Source: an uncultured Eubacteriales bacterium
Lineage (GTDB): Bacteria > Bacillota > Clostridia > Oscillospirales > CAG-272
Reading direction: 5' to 3'
Length of the DNA stretch: 19,644 nt
Assembly (NCBI GenBank): GCA_900545935.1
Contig: URAP01000033.1
Coordinates: forward strand, 1-19,644
Shown here: positions 7,635-14,941 of the stretch, piece after piece
Numbering within the stretch: position 1 is the stretch's first letter
Layout: every line of letters starts with the position of its first letter
Program-made: the position numbers and the translations under genes
Notes under the pieces: model-generated
Told to the model about the DNA's origin: nothing
The model's database searches: none
The model's input: the letters and a program-made list of their open reading frames with translations, nothing else

Positions 7635-8927
7635 TTACTGTCGGTCGGTCTTTGCAGCCGCGAGTGCGCGCTGTCCTATATCACGGCGGCAGAAGCCGTT
7701 TTCAAAATCCACCTTATCTGTCAGTGCGTATGCGGCATCTATCGCCTCGGCGAGGGTGTCACGCACCGCAGTAATACCGAGAACACGCCCGCCCGCGCTG
7801 AGCAGACAGTCTCCGTCGAGCTTTGCGCCCGCAACATATATCTGCTCATCCGTACCGGTCTCGGGCAGGGTAATAGGGCAGCCGCTCTCGTACTTTACTG
7901 GATAGCCCTTGGATGCAAGAATGACGCAGCACGCGCTGCGGTCACCGAAGCGGACCTCGGTCTCGGCGAGTCTGCCCTCGGTCGTTGCCCGCATAACTGT
8001 GTATAGATCGCTCTCGAGCAGTGGGAGCACGACCTGCGTTTCGGGGTCGCCGAAGCGGCAGTTGTATTCAATAACGCGCGGACCGCGCGGTGTCAGCATC
8101 AGCCCGAAGTAGAGACAGCCGCGGAACTCTCTGCCCTCCGCCTTCATTGCGCGGACGGTGGGGAGGAATATTGTATCCATGCACTCGCGCGCGATCTCGG
8201 GAGTGTAGTAGGGGTTGGGCGCGACAGTGCCCATGCCGCCCGTGTTGAGCCCCGTATCGCCGTCGCCTGCACGCTTGTGATCCATTGACGATACCATCGG
8301 ACACACGGTCGTGCCGTCGGTAAATGCGAGCACCGAGACCTCGGGACCCGTTAAAAATTCCTCGATAACAACAGTGCTGCCGCTGCTGCCGAATCTGCCG
8401 TCTATCATCATTTCACGCACGGCAGCCTCAGCCTCGGGCAGCGTCTGCGCGATGATAACGCCCTTGCCGAGCGCGAGCCCGTCTGCCTTTATGACGATGG
8501 GCATCGGCTGCGTGCCGAGATAGGCTATCGCCTCCGCGGGGTCGCTAAAGGTACGGTATGCGGCGGTCGGAATGCCGTACTTGCTCATCAGCTCCTTGGC
8601 AAAAGCCTTGCTGCCCTCGATGGCAGCAGCCGCCTTGCGCGGTCCGAAGCATGGGATGCCGACAGCCTCGAGCGCGTCGACGCAGCCGAGCACGAGCGGG
8701 TCGTCGGGCGCGACTACGGCATAGTCTATCGCATTCTCCGATGCAAAGGCGGTTATCGCGTGGATATCGGTCGCGCCTATCGGTACGCACTCGGCGTCGG
8801 CAGCTATACCGCCGTTCCCGGGCAGCGCATATATCTTTTCTATCTCGCTGTTTTCTTTCAGCTTCTTTATGATGGCGTGCTCTCTGCCGCCGCTTCCGAC
8901 AACAAGAATTTTCATATCATTATACAT
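7635..8927 (-). CDS. purD: Phosphoribosylamine-glycine ligase (GAR synthetase)
   Basis: Second enzyme of de novo purine synthesis: joins glycine to phosphoribosylamine with ATP. The ATP-grasp enzyme is 430 residues, normal for the family. Family motifs are clear: GGREHAI near the N-terminus, PGNGGIA, GSKAFAKELM, KADGLALGKGV in the ATP-binding region and GLNTGGMGT. Two in-frame starts are possible. The ATG at 8927 is used here; the ATG at 8915 would give the more canonical MKILVVGSGGREHA beginning. Neither has a ribosome binding site at ordinary distance. The nearest, AAAGGA, lies beyond a hairpin that abuts the 8927 ATG. The gene leads the purD-purL pair, downstream of a structured intergenic region. 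Confidence 0.95.
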   Translation of the reverse strand: MYNDMKILVVGSGGREHAIIKKLKENSEIEKIYALPGNGGIAADAECVPIGATDIHAITAFASENAIDYAVVAPDDPLVLGCVDALEAVGIPCFGPRKAAAAIEGSKAFAKELMSKYGIPTAAYRTFSDPAEAIAYLGTQPMPIVIKADGLALGKGVIIAQTLPEAEAAVREMMIDGRFGSSGSTVVIEEFLTGPEVSVLAFTDGTTVCPMVSSMDHKRAGDGDTGLNTGGMGTVAPNPYYTPEIARECMDTIFLPTVRAMKAEGREFRGCLYFGLMLTPRGPRVIEYNCRFGDPETQVVLPLLESDLYTVMRATTEGRLAETEVRFGDRSACCVILASKGYPVKYESGCPITLPETGTDEQIYVAGAKLDGDCLLSAGGRVLGITAVRDTLAEAIDAAYALTDKVDFENGFCRRDIGQRALAAAKTDRQ

Positions 8928-8946
8928 GCTTTCGTTCGGCGAAAGC
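8928..8946 (-). promoter_or_regulatory. Hairpin in the purD translation initiation region
   Basis: On the minus strand GCTTTCG (8946-8940) pairs with CGAAAGC (8934-8928) around a 5-nt loop, ending directly at the purD ATG. The only plausible Shine-Dalgarno, AAAGGA, lies immediately upstream of the stem. The CTTTC of the stem could pair instead with GAAAG that overlaps that Shine-Dalgarno, so two mutually exclusive hairpins are possible: one exposing the site and bringing it near the start, one hiding it. Only the complementarity is seen; the regulatory role is inferred. Confidence 0.5.
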
Positions 8947-8999
8947 GTCCTTTCTTTTCTCGGTTTTGACCGACATAATTATCTCTGCGGGAAAACTTA

Positions 9000-9205
9000 A
9001 CGGTGGGCTTGCGCTTTTTTCAGCCCCGCCGATACGGTGGGATGTAATGTGATTTGGCAGCAGATTTTTCAGTTTCGAACAGCCCCTCCGTCGCCCCTTG
9101 CACAAGTGCAATTTTGCGGTCTTGCAAAGCAAGATTGCTGCCGTCGGCAGCAAAGCAAAATTCCATATTAAACCGCGCAGCGATTTAATGAGGGAGGCTT
9201 TCACG
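9000..9205. repeat. Palindrome-rich intergenic block upstream of purD
   Basis: The 8947-9328 gap has no convincing gene. Within it lie closely spaced short inverted repeats: TTGCAC/GTGCAA (9098-9111), CTTGC/GCAAG (9121-9133) and GCTGCCG/CGGCAGC (9137-9151). GGGCT/AGCCC arms also flank the A-rich stretch near 9010-9030. A minus-strand open frame (8920-9204) spans the block and overlaps purD, but it looks like a by-product of the repeat. The density resembles a dispersed structured repeat of clostridial genomes; its copy number cannot be judged here. Confidence 0.45.
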
Positions 9206-9224
9206 TGCCGACTTTTTGGTATGT

Positions 9225-9252
9225 ATTATCAGCTTAATTTCAGGCAGATCAA
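9225..9252 (-). promoter_or_regulatory. Possible promoter for purD-purL
   Basis: Minus strand: TTGATC (9252-9247), a 16-bp spacer, then GATAAT (9230-9225). The match is moderate and the resulting leader would be about 290 nt, running through the palindrome block. Read-through from the polysaccharide operon upstream is an alternative, because no strong terminator was seen after 9329. No purine riboswitch signature was recognised in this leader. Confidence 0.3.
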
Positions 9253-9328
9253 GGTATAGCAAAATCCAAGTCGATCTTATAACCCCATGCACAAGAAAAA
9301 TTTTGCAATCTTGCAATTCATGAGCCCG

Positions 9329-10543
9329 TCACATCATCAGCTGAAACAGTCTGCCGAGTCTCTGCCATTCCCGGAAACGTCCGGTGCGCAGCGAGTGTGC
9401 GCAGAGGCGCAGCGAGAGCGGCAGCCCTCTCAAAACCGCGCCCGTACCCGTCACAAGACGCGCATACAGCTCGCAGCACAGTCGAAACACCGCCCGCTGT
9501 GTGCTCTCGTCGAGTCCCGCGACATTTGAATACAGAAAGCCGGAGAGCTGCATTACGAGGCTGCGCAGAAACAGCTCATCCCTCGGCAGTCCGAGGCGTA
9601 CATCCGCGTCGAGCAGCTCCTCCATAATCCAGTAGCTCTGCAGCGCGCGCGGGGTACTCTGCGACCCTGCCGTTATGCCGCTCGGGTTCCGGCGCCAAAA
9701 GTAAACATTCTCGCCGACGGAAGCGACACGCTGCGCGCGGCGGAATATAAGAAAATGAATAATAGTATCTTCACAACAGCTGTAAGCAGGCGGGAAGCGA
9801 ATGTCCGAAAACAGCTCCCGCCTATACAGCTTACCCCACGGCATACCGGGCAGATCGAATCGGTCTGCCCGACATTTACCCACATACACCGCGTCGGCAT
9901 AACGCTGGAAGGCACCGCGCGTGCCGCCCTCGTCGATATACTGCCACCCGCCCTGAACAACGTCCGCCTCGAGCCGCCCGACAGCCCTGAGCAGACTGTC
10001 GATCGCCCCGGGAGCGAGAACATCGTCGCTGTCGAGGAACAGTATATATCTGCCCACCGCATGCAGCAGCCCCTCGTTCCGCGCCCTCGCGGCGCTCCCG
10101 CCTCGGTGCAGTTCAAGGAGGGTAACGTCGGGAAGTCCGCAGTAACGGGAGAGCAGCTCGCCGGTACGGTCGGTAGATCTGTCGTTTACAGCAATAAGCT
10201 GTACACGGTGTCCGCCCGCCTGAGAGAGCACGCTGTCCATGCACTCGGTGATATAGCGCTCCGCATTATATGCGGGAACTATGACCGAGACATCGACTGT
10301 GGGATCCGTCGGCGGAAGCGGCGGAAATTTATCGGGCGACGGATCGGGACGCGGGAAGAGGCGTTCCGCCTCCGCCCTTGCACGAGCCGCATCGCCGACG
10401 CATATCCGCCTCTCGGGTAAAAGAGAGGCAAGTATGCCGAGGCCTAAGCCGCAGATGCGTGCGCCGACGGCAATCGGCGCGGCAAGTGCAGCATTGCCGG
10501 TCTTTGAAAGGACAAGCTGATACGGTCTCTGATTAGAGATCAT
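9329..10543 (-). CDS. GT2 glycosyltransferase with N-terminal extension
   Basis: An inverting family 2 (GT-A fold) glycosyltransferase, predicted to add a sugar to the lipid-linked repeat unit at the inner membrane face. The catalytic domain begins near residue 83 (VDVSVIVPAYNAERY). It has the nucleotide-binding DRSTD block near 121-125 and the metal-binding DSDD at 171-174. Ahead of it sits an unusual extension of about 80 residues with a hydrophobic stretch at roughly 18-42, possibly a membrane anchor, and a Pro-rich linker (65-80). The ATG lies inside the end of the upstream Wzz-GGDEF gene (11-nt overlap), so translation is coupled; the nearest AAGGA is about 15 nt away. It is the last gene of the polysaccharide operon. 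Donor and acceptor sugars cannot be predicted. Confidence 0.88.
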   Translation of the reverse strand: MISNQRPYQLVLSKTGNAALAAPIAVGARICGLGLGILASLLPERRICVGDAARARAEAERLFPRPDPSPDKFPPLPPTDPTVDVSVIVPAYNAERYITECMDSVLSQAGGHRVQLIAVNDRSTDRTGELLSRYCGLPDVTLLELHRGGSAARARNEGLLHAVGRYILFLDSDDVLAPGAIDSLLRAVGRLEADVVQGGWQYIDEGGTRGAFQRYADAVYVGKCRADRFDLPGMPWGKLYRRELFSDIRFPPAYSCCEDTIIHFLIFRRAQRVASVGENVYFWRRNPSGITAGSQSTPRALQSYWIMEELLDADVRLGLPRDELFLRSLVMQLSGFLYSNVAGLDESTQRAVFRLCCELYARLVTGTGAVLRGLPLSLRLCAHSLRTGRFREWQRLGRLFQLMM

Positions 10544-12590
10544 AAACCGTTCTCGCTTTCCTTCTCCTCTTGTGCGTCCGTATCGAACGCTGACTTCTCT
10601 TAACCGGAGCCGCCACAGCCCTCAGCGCCGTCGGTTCGTCCGCCGGAGCCGTCGGTTCCGAAATGTCGGGGTCGCCGCTCGGTTCGCCGCTCGGTTCGCC
10701 GTCGGTCGGGATATCGGTCTGCGCGGATGCTCTTTCGGCATCATCCGCAGCGCCGTCCTTCTCCGCAGCCCCCGTGTCGTCTGCCTTAGGTGCTCCGGGA
10801 GATTCAAGCTTTGCCGTTGCAAGACGCAGCAGCTCGCGGATATCGTATACGCCGGAGACAGAGGTGGTCTCACTTGCGGCAATATATCGGATGGGATAGT
10901 CGGGGTTTATCCTATTGTACTCCGCGATCTGCTGATCGAGTATACGCAGGATGACCTTTGCCTTGCGCTCACCGCATTTCTCAAAGAAAGCAATGTAGCT
11001 TCCCACTCCGTTGTAACCGACAAAGCCCTCGGTATCGCTCATGTTACTGACAATGTCGGAGAAGTCTCTCAGAATACCGTCACCCACGGCATAGCCGTAG
11101 CGGCTCGTGATCTCTGTCAGATTGTCTATCCGCAGCGCTATGCAGGTATAGTCCTCGGGAAGAATACTCTTCGAGAGGTTGTCGATATGAATGCTAAGGC
11201 GGTCACGGTTAGGCAGACCGGTCTTTTTGTCGGTGTAGAACATGTAGTTGATAATTTCCTCAGCACGACCGAGCACCACCGCACCGCCGCAGCCGACGAT
11301 GAGGAAGAGAATAAGCGCAAGCGCGATATAAAGGCCGCGGTTGATGGACGGAGCTACGCGCACGGTGCTTATCATCTTGAGATAATCGGCACTTATCGAG
11401 AGATTGAGCTCGCTGCCGGTGGCACTGACGATCTTATAATAGCTGCCGAGCTGCTGCTCATAATCGGAAATAAGCTGTTCAAGGCTTTCATGCTCGGGTT
11501 TCGAGCCGGAGGTCTTAGCTGTTAATCCGCCGAATTCATTAAGGATACCCTGACGGAAGGCTCTGTCGATCTGATCGGAATATATCTGTTTATCTATGTC
11601 CACCATATCAAGCACGAGCTTGTCATAGGTGGTCTGCGCCCCGGAGCCTGAGCCGCGCTTATATATCTCCCCGAGTATATAGTCGGAGGATACGGTATCT
11701 CCCTCCCTGTCCTCAAGCAGACCGGGCATTGTTATATTCTGTTCAACAAAATTGTCTATAATCGCCTTAAGCTTCTCACGGCGCTGCAGCTGAATCGTCT
11801 CTTGCCGCTGCGAATCTGCTATGCTGTTTTCAAGCGCGTGCAGCAGCACCTCTCCGTCACGCACCTGCGGTCCGTCGAGAACGCGCGCATACAGCTCGGG
11901 TATCTTGTAGTTCTTGAATTGCAGATAGATATTGTAGAGATCTGAGTAGCTGTACCCGGTCTTGGAGGAACGAAAATCGGGATGGTCGTCCTTCTTCGCC
12001 TTCAGGAATTCGAGCATGGCGTTCGTATCGTCCTCGAGTATACTGATACACTCGTAGTAATCGTAATAGCCGCCGAGCAAGCCGGTCGAGGGAGAAAGCG
12101 AGAGACGCTGCTCGACATAGCTTTCGGTGTAGTAAGTACAGTAGCTCTGCATGATGGCGTCGAGAACATTGCGTGCGTACGATTCGCCGTACTCGCCGTC
12201 AACGACAAGATTTACCTTGTAGGTGTCGGGGAAGTATGTGACCTCCTCGCCCTTGTCAAGCAGCGCCTGATTTATCTCCTGCTGCTCCTCGGATATCACC
12301 TCGTCAACGCTGCAGCGAGAGCGGATGATATTGAGCGGACCGTCATTTCCGAGATAATTCATCGCCTGCGAAATGACAGCCGAGGAATATATCTCACCGA
12401 CATCGAGCTTTGCTCCGCTCGGAGTATAGCCGTCGGATATCTCGGAATTCGTATATCTGATGACAACCGACGCTGTATAACGCAGCTGCTTGTCGGTATA
12501 GATATAGGTTGCAGCCGAGCCGAGCAGTGCGACAAGAAGTATCAGGACTCTGAAGCGCTTCAGATATCTCAGGATCTGAAATTTTTTCAT
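10533..12590 (-). CDS. Wzz-like chain-length protein fused to degenerate GGDEF domain
   Basis: A 685-residue polysaccharide co-polymerase-like protein. TM1 spans about 13-31. A large extracytoplasmic helical part follows, with the Wzz-type opening YTASVVIRYTN. TM2 spans about 419-441, next to an RVAPSIN segment typical of the membrane-proximal end. Instead of the BY-kinase often found after TM2 in such systems, residues 452-595 form a GGDEF-like domain: DKKTGLPNR at 454-462, RIDN at 487-490 and GYAVGDGIL at 499-507 match the fold. The signature position reads NGVGSY (527-532), so cyclase activity is not expected, and the usual upstream RxxD inhibitory site is also absent. A Pro/Gly/acidic tail with 12-bp DNA repeats ends in a strongly basic stretch. 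The start overlaps the previous gene as ATGA, with AGGAAGGA upstream. Confidence 0.88.
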   Translation of the reverse strand: MKKFQILRYLKRFRVLILLVALLGSAATYIYTDKQLRYTASVVIRYTNSEISDGYTPSGAKLDVGEIYSSAVISQAMNYLGNDGPLNIIRSRCSVDEVISEEQQEINQALLDKGEEVTYFPDTYKVNLVVDGEYGESYARNVLDAIMQSYCTYYTESYVEQRLSLSPSTGLLGGYYDYYECISILEDDTNAMLEFLKAKKDDHPDFRSSKTGYSYSDLYNIYLQFKNYKIPELYARVLDGPQVRDGEVLLHALENSIADSQRQETIQLQRREKLKAIIDNFVEQNITMPGLLEDREGDTVSSDYILGEIYKRGSGSGAQTTYDKLVLDMVDIDKQIYSDQIDRAFRQGILNEFGGLTAKTSGSKPEHESLEQLISDYEQQLGSYYKIVSATGSELNLSISADYLKMISTVRVAPSINRGLYIALALILFLIVGCGGAVVLGRAEEIINYMFYTDKKTGLPNRDRLSIHIDNLSKSILPEDYTCIALRIDNLTEITSRYGYAVGDGILRDFSDIVSNMSDTEGFVGYNGVGSYIAFFEKCGERKAKVILRILDQQIAEYNRINPDYPIRYIAASETTSVSGVYDIRELLRLATAKLESPGAPKADDTGAAEKDGAADDAERASAQTDIPTDGEPSGEPSGDPDISEPTAPADEPTALRAVAAPVKRSQRSIRTHKRRRKARTVYDL
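10665..10712 (-). repeat. 12-bp tandem repeats inside the Wzz-GGDEF tail
   Basis: Units at 10677-10688 and 10689-10700 are identical (plus-strand unit GCTCGGTTCGCC), flanked by diverged units at 10665-10676 and 10701-10712. They encode GEPS, GEPS and GDPD-like quartets in the linker after the GGDEF-like domain. The 12-bp period keeps the frame, so copy number could vary without disrupting the protein. Confidence 0.7.
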
Positions 12591-13882
12591 CTGTCCTTCC
12601 TCTCTTTCTTCTTTCTGCCGAGCACAGCATATGCAACGATCGCCGCTCCGACACAGAATACCGCCACCTCGACGGCAGTCTTTTTGAGTCCTATTCGCTG
12701 AATAAGCGATGGCGACGAATAGTTAAAGGTCACGTAGTCCTGAGACTTGTAGTCGATATATGCGCTGTCGAGCATCAGTGCATCCTCTGCAAGGTCGTTG
12801 AGTGCACACTCGAGCTTGTTTATCATGCGGCGTGCCGTGGTAAGCTGTTCCGGAGCCGTCTCATTCTGCGCGAGCTTTTCTATGACATACTCGGTGCCGA
12901 CTATCTCGTCCCGGTGCTCGGTCGCCTCCGAGAGCGCCGCATCTGCGCTGCGCGCCATTGCATCCATCGCCGTTTTGGTGCGGGACATATAATACTGCTC
13001 CTGTGTATCCAACGTAGGTATCATGACGGCTGCGGACATCAGCTCCTCATAGGCGGATATGCCGTCGTTGTCCGCGGTATAATACGCGCGCTGCTTATCC
13101 TCCGAGACCGCCTCGATTTTGTTCTTGTATTCGAGAATGCGTGTCAGCTCCGCCTCGTTGCTCGCCACGCCGCACTCAATTATGTATGCGGTGGCATTCG
13201 GGATATCATAGTCGATTATATTCTGCAGGCGCTTGTCCAGCTCGTCAAAGCTCAGACCCGAATCGTCGTCCGAGAAGGTACGGTTTTCCGACATCCTTGC
13301 GCTCATATATTTCTCTATCTGTCTGACGCGCTGCTTTAATTCATTCATACGCAGAAACGGCTCGCTGCCGGTCGTTTCCTCGAGACGCAGCCGCAGTATC
13401 TCCTGATTGTCGCAGTGATTCTCGAGAAAATATTCGCGGTATGCGCCGCAAATATTTTTCAGCAGATCCGCCGCCGTGCGGTTCTTCATTTCCAGCCCGT
13501 CAACGCTCAGCGAGACGCGGTAGGTAGTGCTGATATATTCGTCGTCCCCACCCGCGTTACCGGTATCTACGGGGGATATGCCGATGTGCGCGGAGAGCTG
13601 CGCGGGGGTGATGCAGTCCTCGAGTCCCGCAAGCCAGATACCGCGCTCAAGCACCTCGTCCGAGATAATCTCGGAGAAGCTGAAACGGGTCTTGTTCGGA
13701 TTAAGTCCCTGCGACGCCTCCGAATAATTAAAGGAAACGGTGGCGTTGCCCGCCTTTCCGCTCTTATAGTAATGCACTCCGCTCAGTGCGATAAACAGCG
13801 CCAATAGGACGCACACGCTCCTGAGCTTATACCGCCAAAAGAAGCCGAAAACACCTTTTATTCTGCTCTTTATTCTGTCCAT
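12587..13882 (-). CDS. Wzz-like chain-length determinant protein
   Basis: A 431-residue membrane protein with the co-polymerase topology. A basic N-terminus is followed by TM1 (about 17-34), then a long extracytoplasmic helical domain opening with NATVSFNYSEASQGLNPN and FSFSEIISDEVLERG. TM2 lies near the C-terminus, followed by a short KKKERKDR tail. Such proteins set polymer length and help assembly at the membrane. There is no cytoplasmic kinase domain. An ATG at 13891 is also in frame, but the one at 13882 is chosen because AAAGGA lies 8 nt before it, whereas it abuts the upstream ATG. Its stop overlaps the next gene as ATGA, so it is translated together with the Wzz-GGDEF fusion, and the two probably form a mixed complex (inference). 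Confidence 0.85.
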   Translation of the reverse strand: MDRIKSRIKGVFGFFWRYKLRSVCVLLALFIALSGVHYYKSGKAGNATVSFNYSEASQGLNPNKTRFSFSEIISDEVLERGIWLAGLEDCITPAQLSAHIGISPVDTGNAGGDDEYISTTYRVSLSVDGLEMKNRTAADLLKNICGAYREYFLENHCDNQEILRLRLEETTGSEPFLRMNELKQRVRQIEKYMSARMSENRTFSDDDSGLSFDELDKRLQNIIDYDIPNATAYIIECGVASNEAELTRILEYKNKIEAVSEDKQRAYYTADNDGISAYEELMSAAVMIPTLDTQEQYYMSRTKTAMDAMARSADAALSEATEHRDEIVGTEYVIEKLAQNETAPEQLTTARRMINKLECALNDLAEDALMLDSAYIDYKSQDYVTFNYSSPSLIQRIGLKKTAVEVAVFCVGAAIVAYAVLGRKKKERKDR

Positions 13883-13984
13883 CTTATGCATCCTTTCGCA
13901 CTGTTACGCACCGCGGCTGCGGAATGTATGTTCGTTCGGTCCGTCCCGTCGGAAAGCCCGCGCCGCCGGCGCCGTCAGATAATG

Positions 13985-14866
13985 TCAGGTAATATCTATA
14001 ACGGTCAGCTCGGGAGTATTATTTATTCTCGGCAGAAGATCTCTCGAGTCTCCCAGACCGCCGCTGACAATGAGCGGCGCGCCGTTCGAGAGCGTATATT
14101 CGCCCTTGGCATACTCGGGAAGTAAGCCCTCCTCGGCGGAGTAGAGCGGTCCGAGCTTCGGCAGGTTGATTATGCCGCCGTGCGTGTGGCCGGCAAGTCC
14201 GAGATCGAAGGAATACTCGGCGAGCCGCTCCGGGAAGTAGGTCGGAACATGTGCCATGCATATCCGGTATCCAAGGCTCTCCTTCTCGCTGCGCTCCATC
14301 GCCTCTTCGCCGCCGTAGCGCTCAAAGTCGGCAGGCTTTCCGTCGAGACCGATAAGCGTTACCGTGTTTTCGCCGATCTTGACCTGAGCGGTGTCGTTTA
14401 TCAGAAGGTGCACACCCGCCGCCTCAAAGGCACCGAGCAGCTCGCTGTCCTTTTGCAGATATATCTTGACATCCTCGTGATTGCCGAGCACGCCGTATAT
14501 CGGCGCGGTCTCGGAGAGACGGCTGCACAGCGAGAGCATTCCGTCGTAGTCCGATACGCTGTCAATGACCATGTCGCCGCCGAGCAGGATAAGATCGGGC
14601 GAGAGGCTCTCTATGTCCTCTGCCAGCTCGCTGTTGCCCTCGCCGTACTCGCGCAGATGCAGATCGGTCAAAAAGACGATGCGCAGGCTGCCGGATATCC
14701 GCTTCGAGCTTAGCTGATAAAATTCGACACGGTAGTTCGTCCGGTCATGCACGATATCGAGTGCAAGTCCGAGTATCAGTCCGCCCGCAAGAATCAGGCA
14801 GATGAGCAGGTCTATCAGCTTATTTCTGTTTTTTACAGGCTTTTCCCTATTCTTATTCTTTAGCAT
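13985..14866 (-). CDS. Membrane-anchored metallophosphoesterase
   Basis: A calcineurin-like phosphoesterase of the YkuE-like type: 293 residues, with one N-terminal membrane segment (about 17-39) after a Lys/Arg/Asn-rich start. The metal-binding set is complete: D68-x-H70 (TDLH), GGD at 96-98, GNHE at 128-131, a later AHVP histidine and GHTHGG. The basic residues lie before the membrane segment, which by the positive-inside rule would place the catalytic domain outside the membrane; this is uncertain. GGAG sits 7 nt before the ATG. The gene lies inside the polysaccharide operon, 75 bp after a GT2 gene and about 100 bp before the first Wzz gene. A role in polyprenyl-phosphate handling or polymer modification is possible but speculative. 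Confidence 0.88.
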   Translation of the reverse strand: MLKNKNREKPVKNRNKLIDLLICLILAGGLILGLALDIVHDRTNYRVEFYQLSSKRISGSLRIVFLTDLHLREYGEGNSELAEDIESLSPDLILLGGDMVIDSVSDYDGMLSLCSRLSETAPIYGVLGNHEDVKIYLQKDSELLGAFEAAGVHLLINDTAQVKIGENTVTLIGLDGKPADFERYGGEEAMERSEKESLGYRICMAHVPTYFPERLAEYSFDLGLAGHTHGGIINLPKLGPLYSAEEGLLPEYAKGEYTLSNGAPLIVSGGLGDSRDLLPRINNTPELTVIDIT

Positions 14867-14941
14867 TTCCCGCTCCGTTCATATATCACAGTTTTCTTAT
14901 GTAATAGCATAATGTATCGTGCCGCCGAGACCGGGTGCGCA

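Noticed and set aside
6665..7774. A 369-codon plus-strand open frame
   Set aside because: Antisense to purL and the end of purD, both unmistakable. No domain or ribosome binding site supports it.
8920..9204. A 94-codon minus-strand frame before purD
   Set aside because: It runs through the palindrome block, overlaps the purD start and has no clear ribosome site; more likely a repeat by-product than a gene.
9280..9325. Terminator after the last polysaccharide gene
   Set aside because: Complementarity between CAAGA and TCTTG segments is short and interrupted, so it was not called; read-through toward purD remains possible.
10572..11525. A 317-codon plus-strand open frame opposite the Wzz-GGDEF gene
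   Set aside because: The opposite strand has TM segments and GGDEF blocks in order; this frame has no coherent protein features.
10533..12590. Active diguanylate cyclase
   Set aside because: The catalytic signature is NGVGSY instead of GGDEF/GGEEF, so cyclase activity is not expected even though the fold seems kept.
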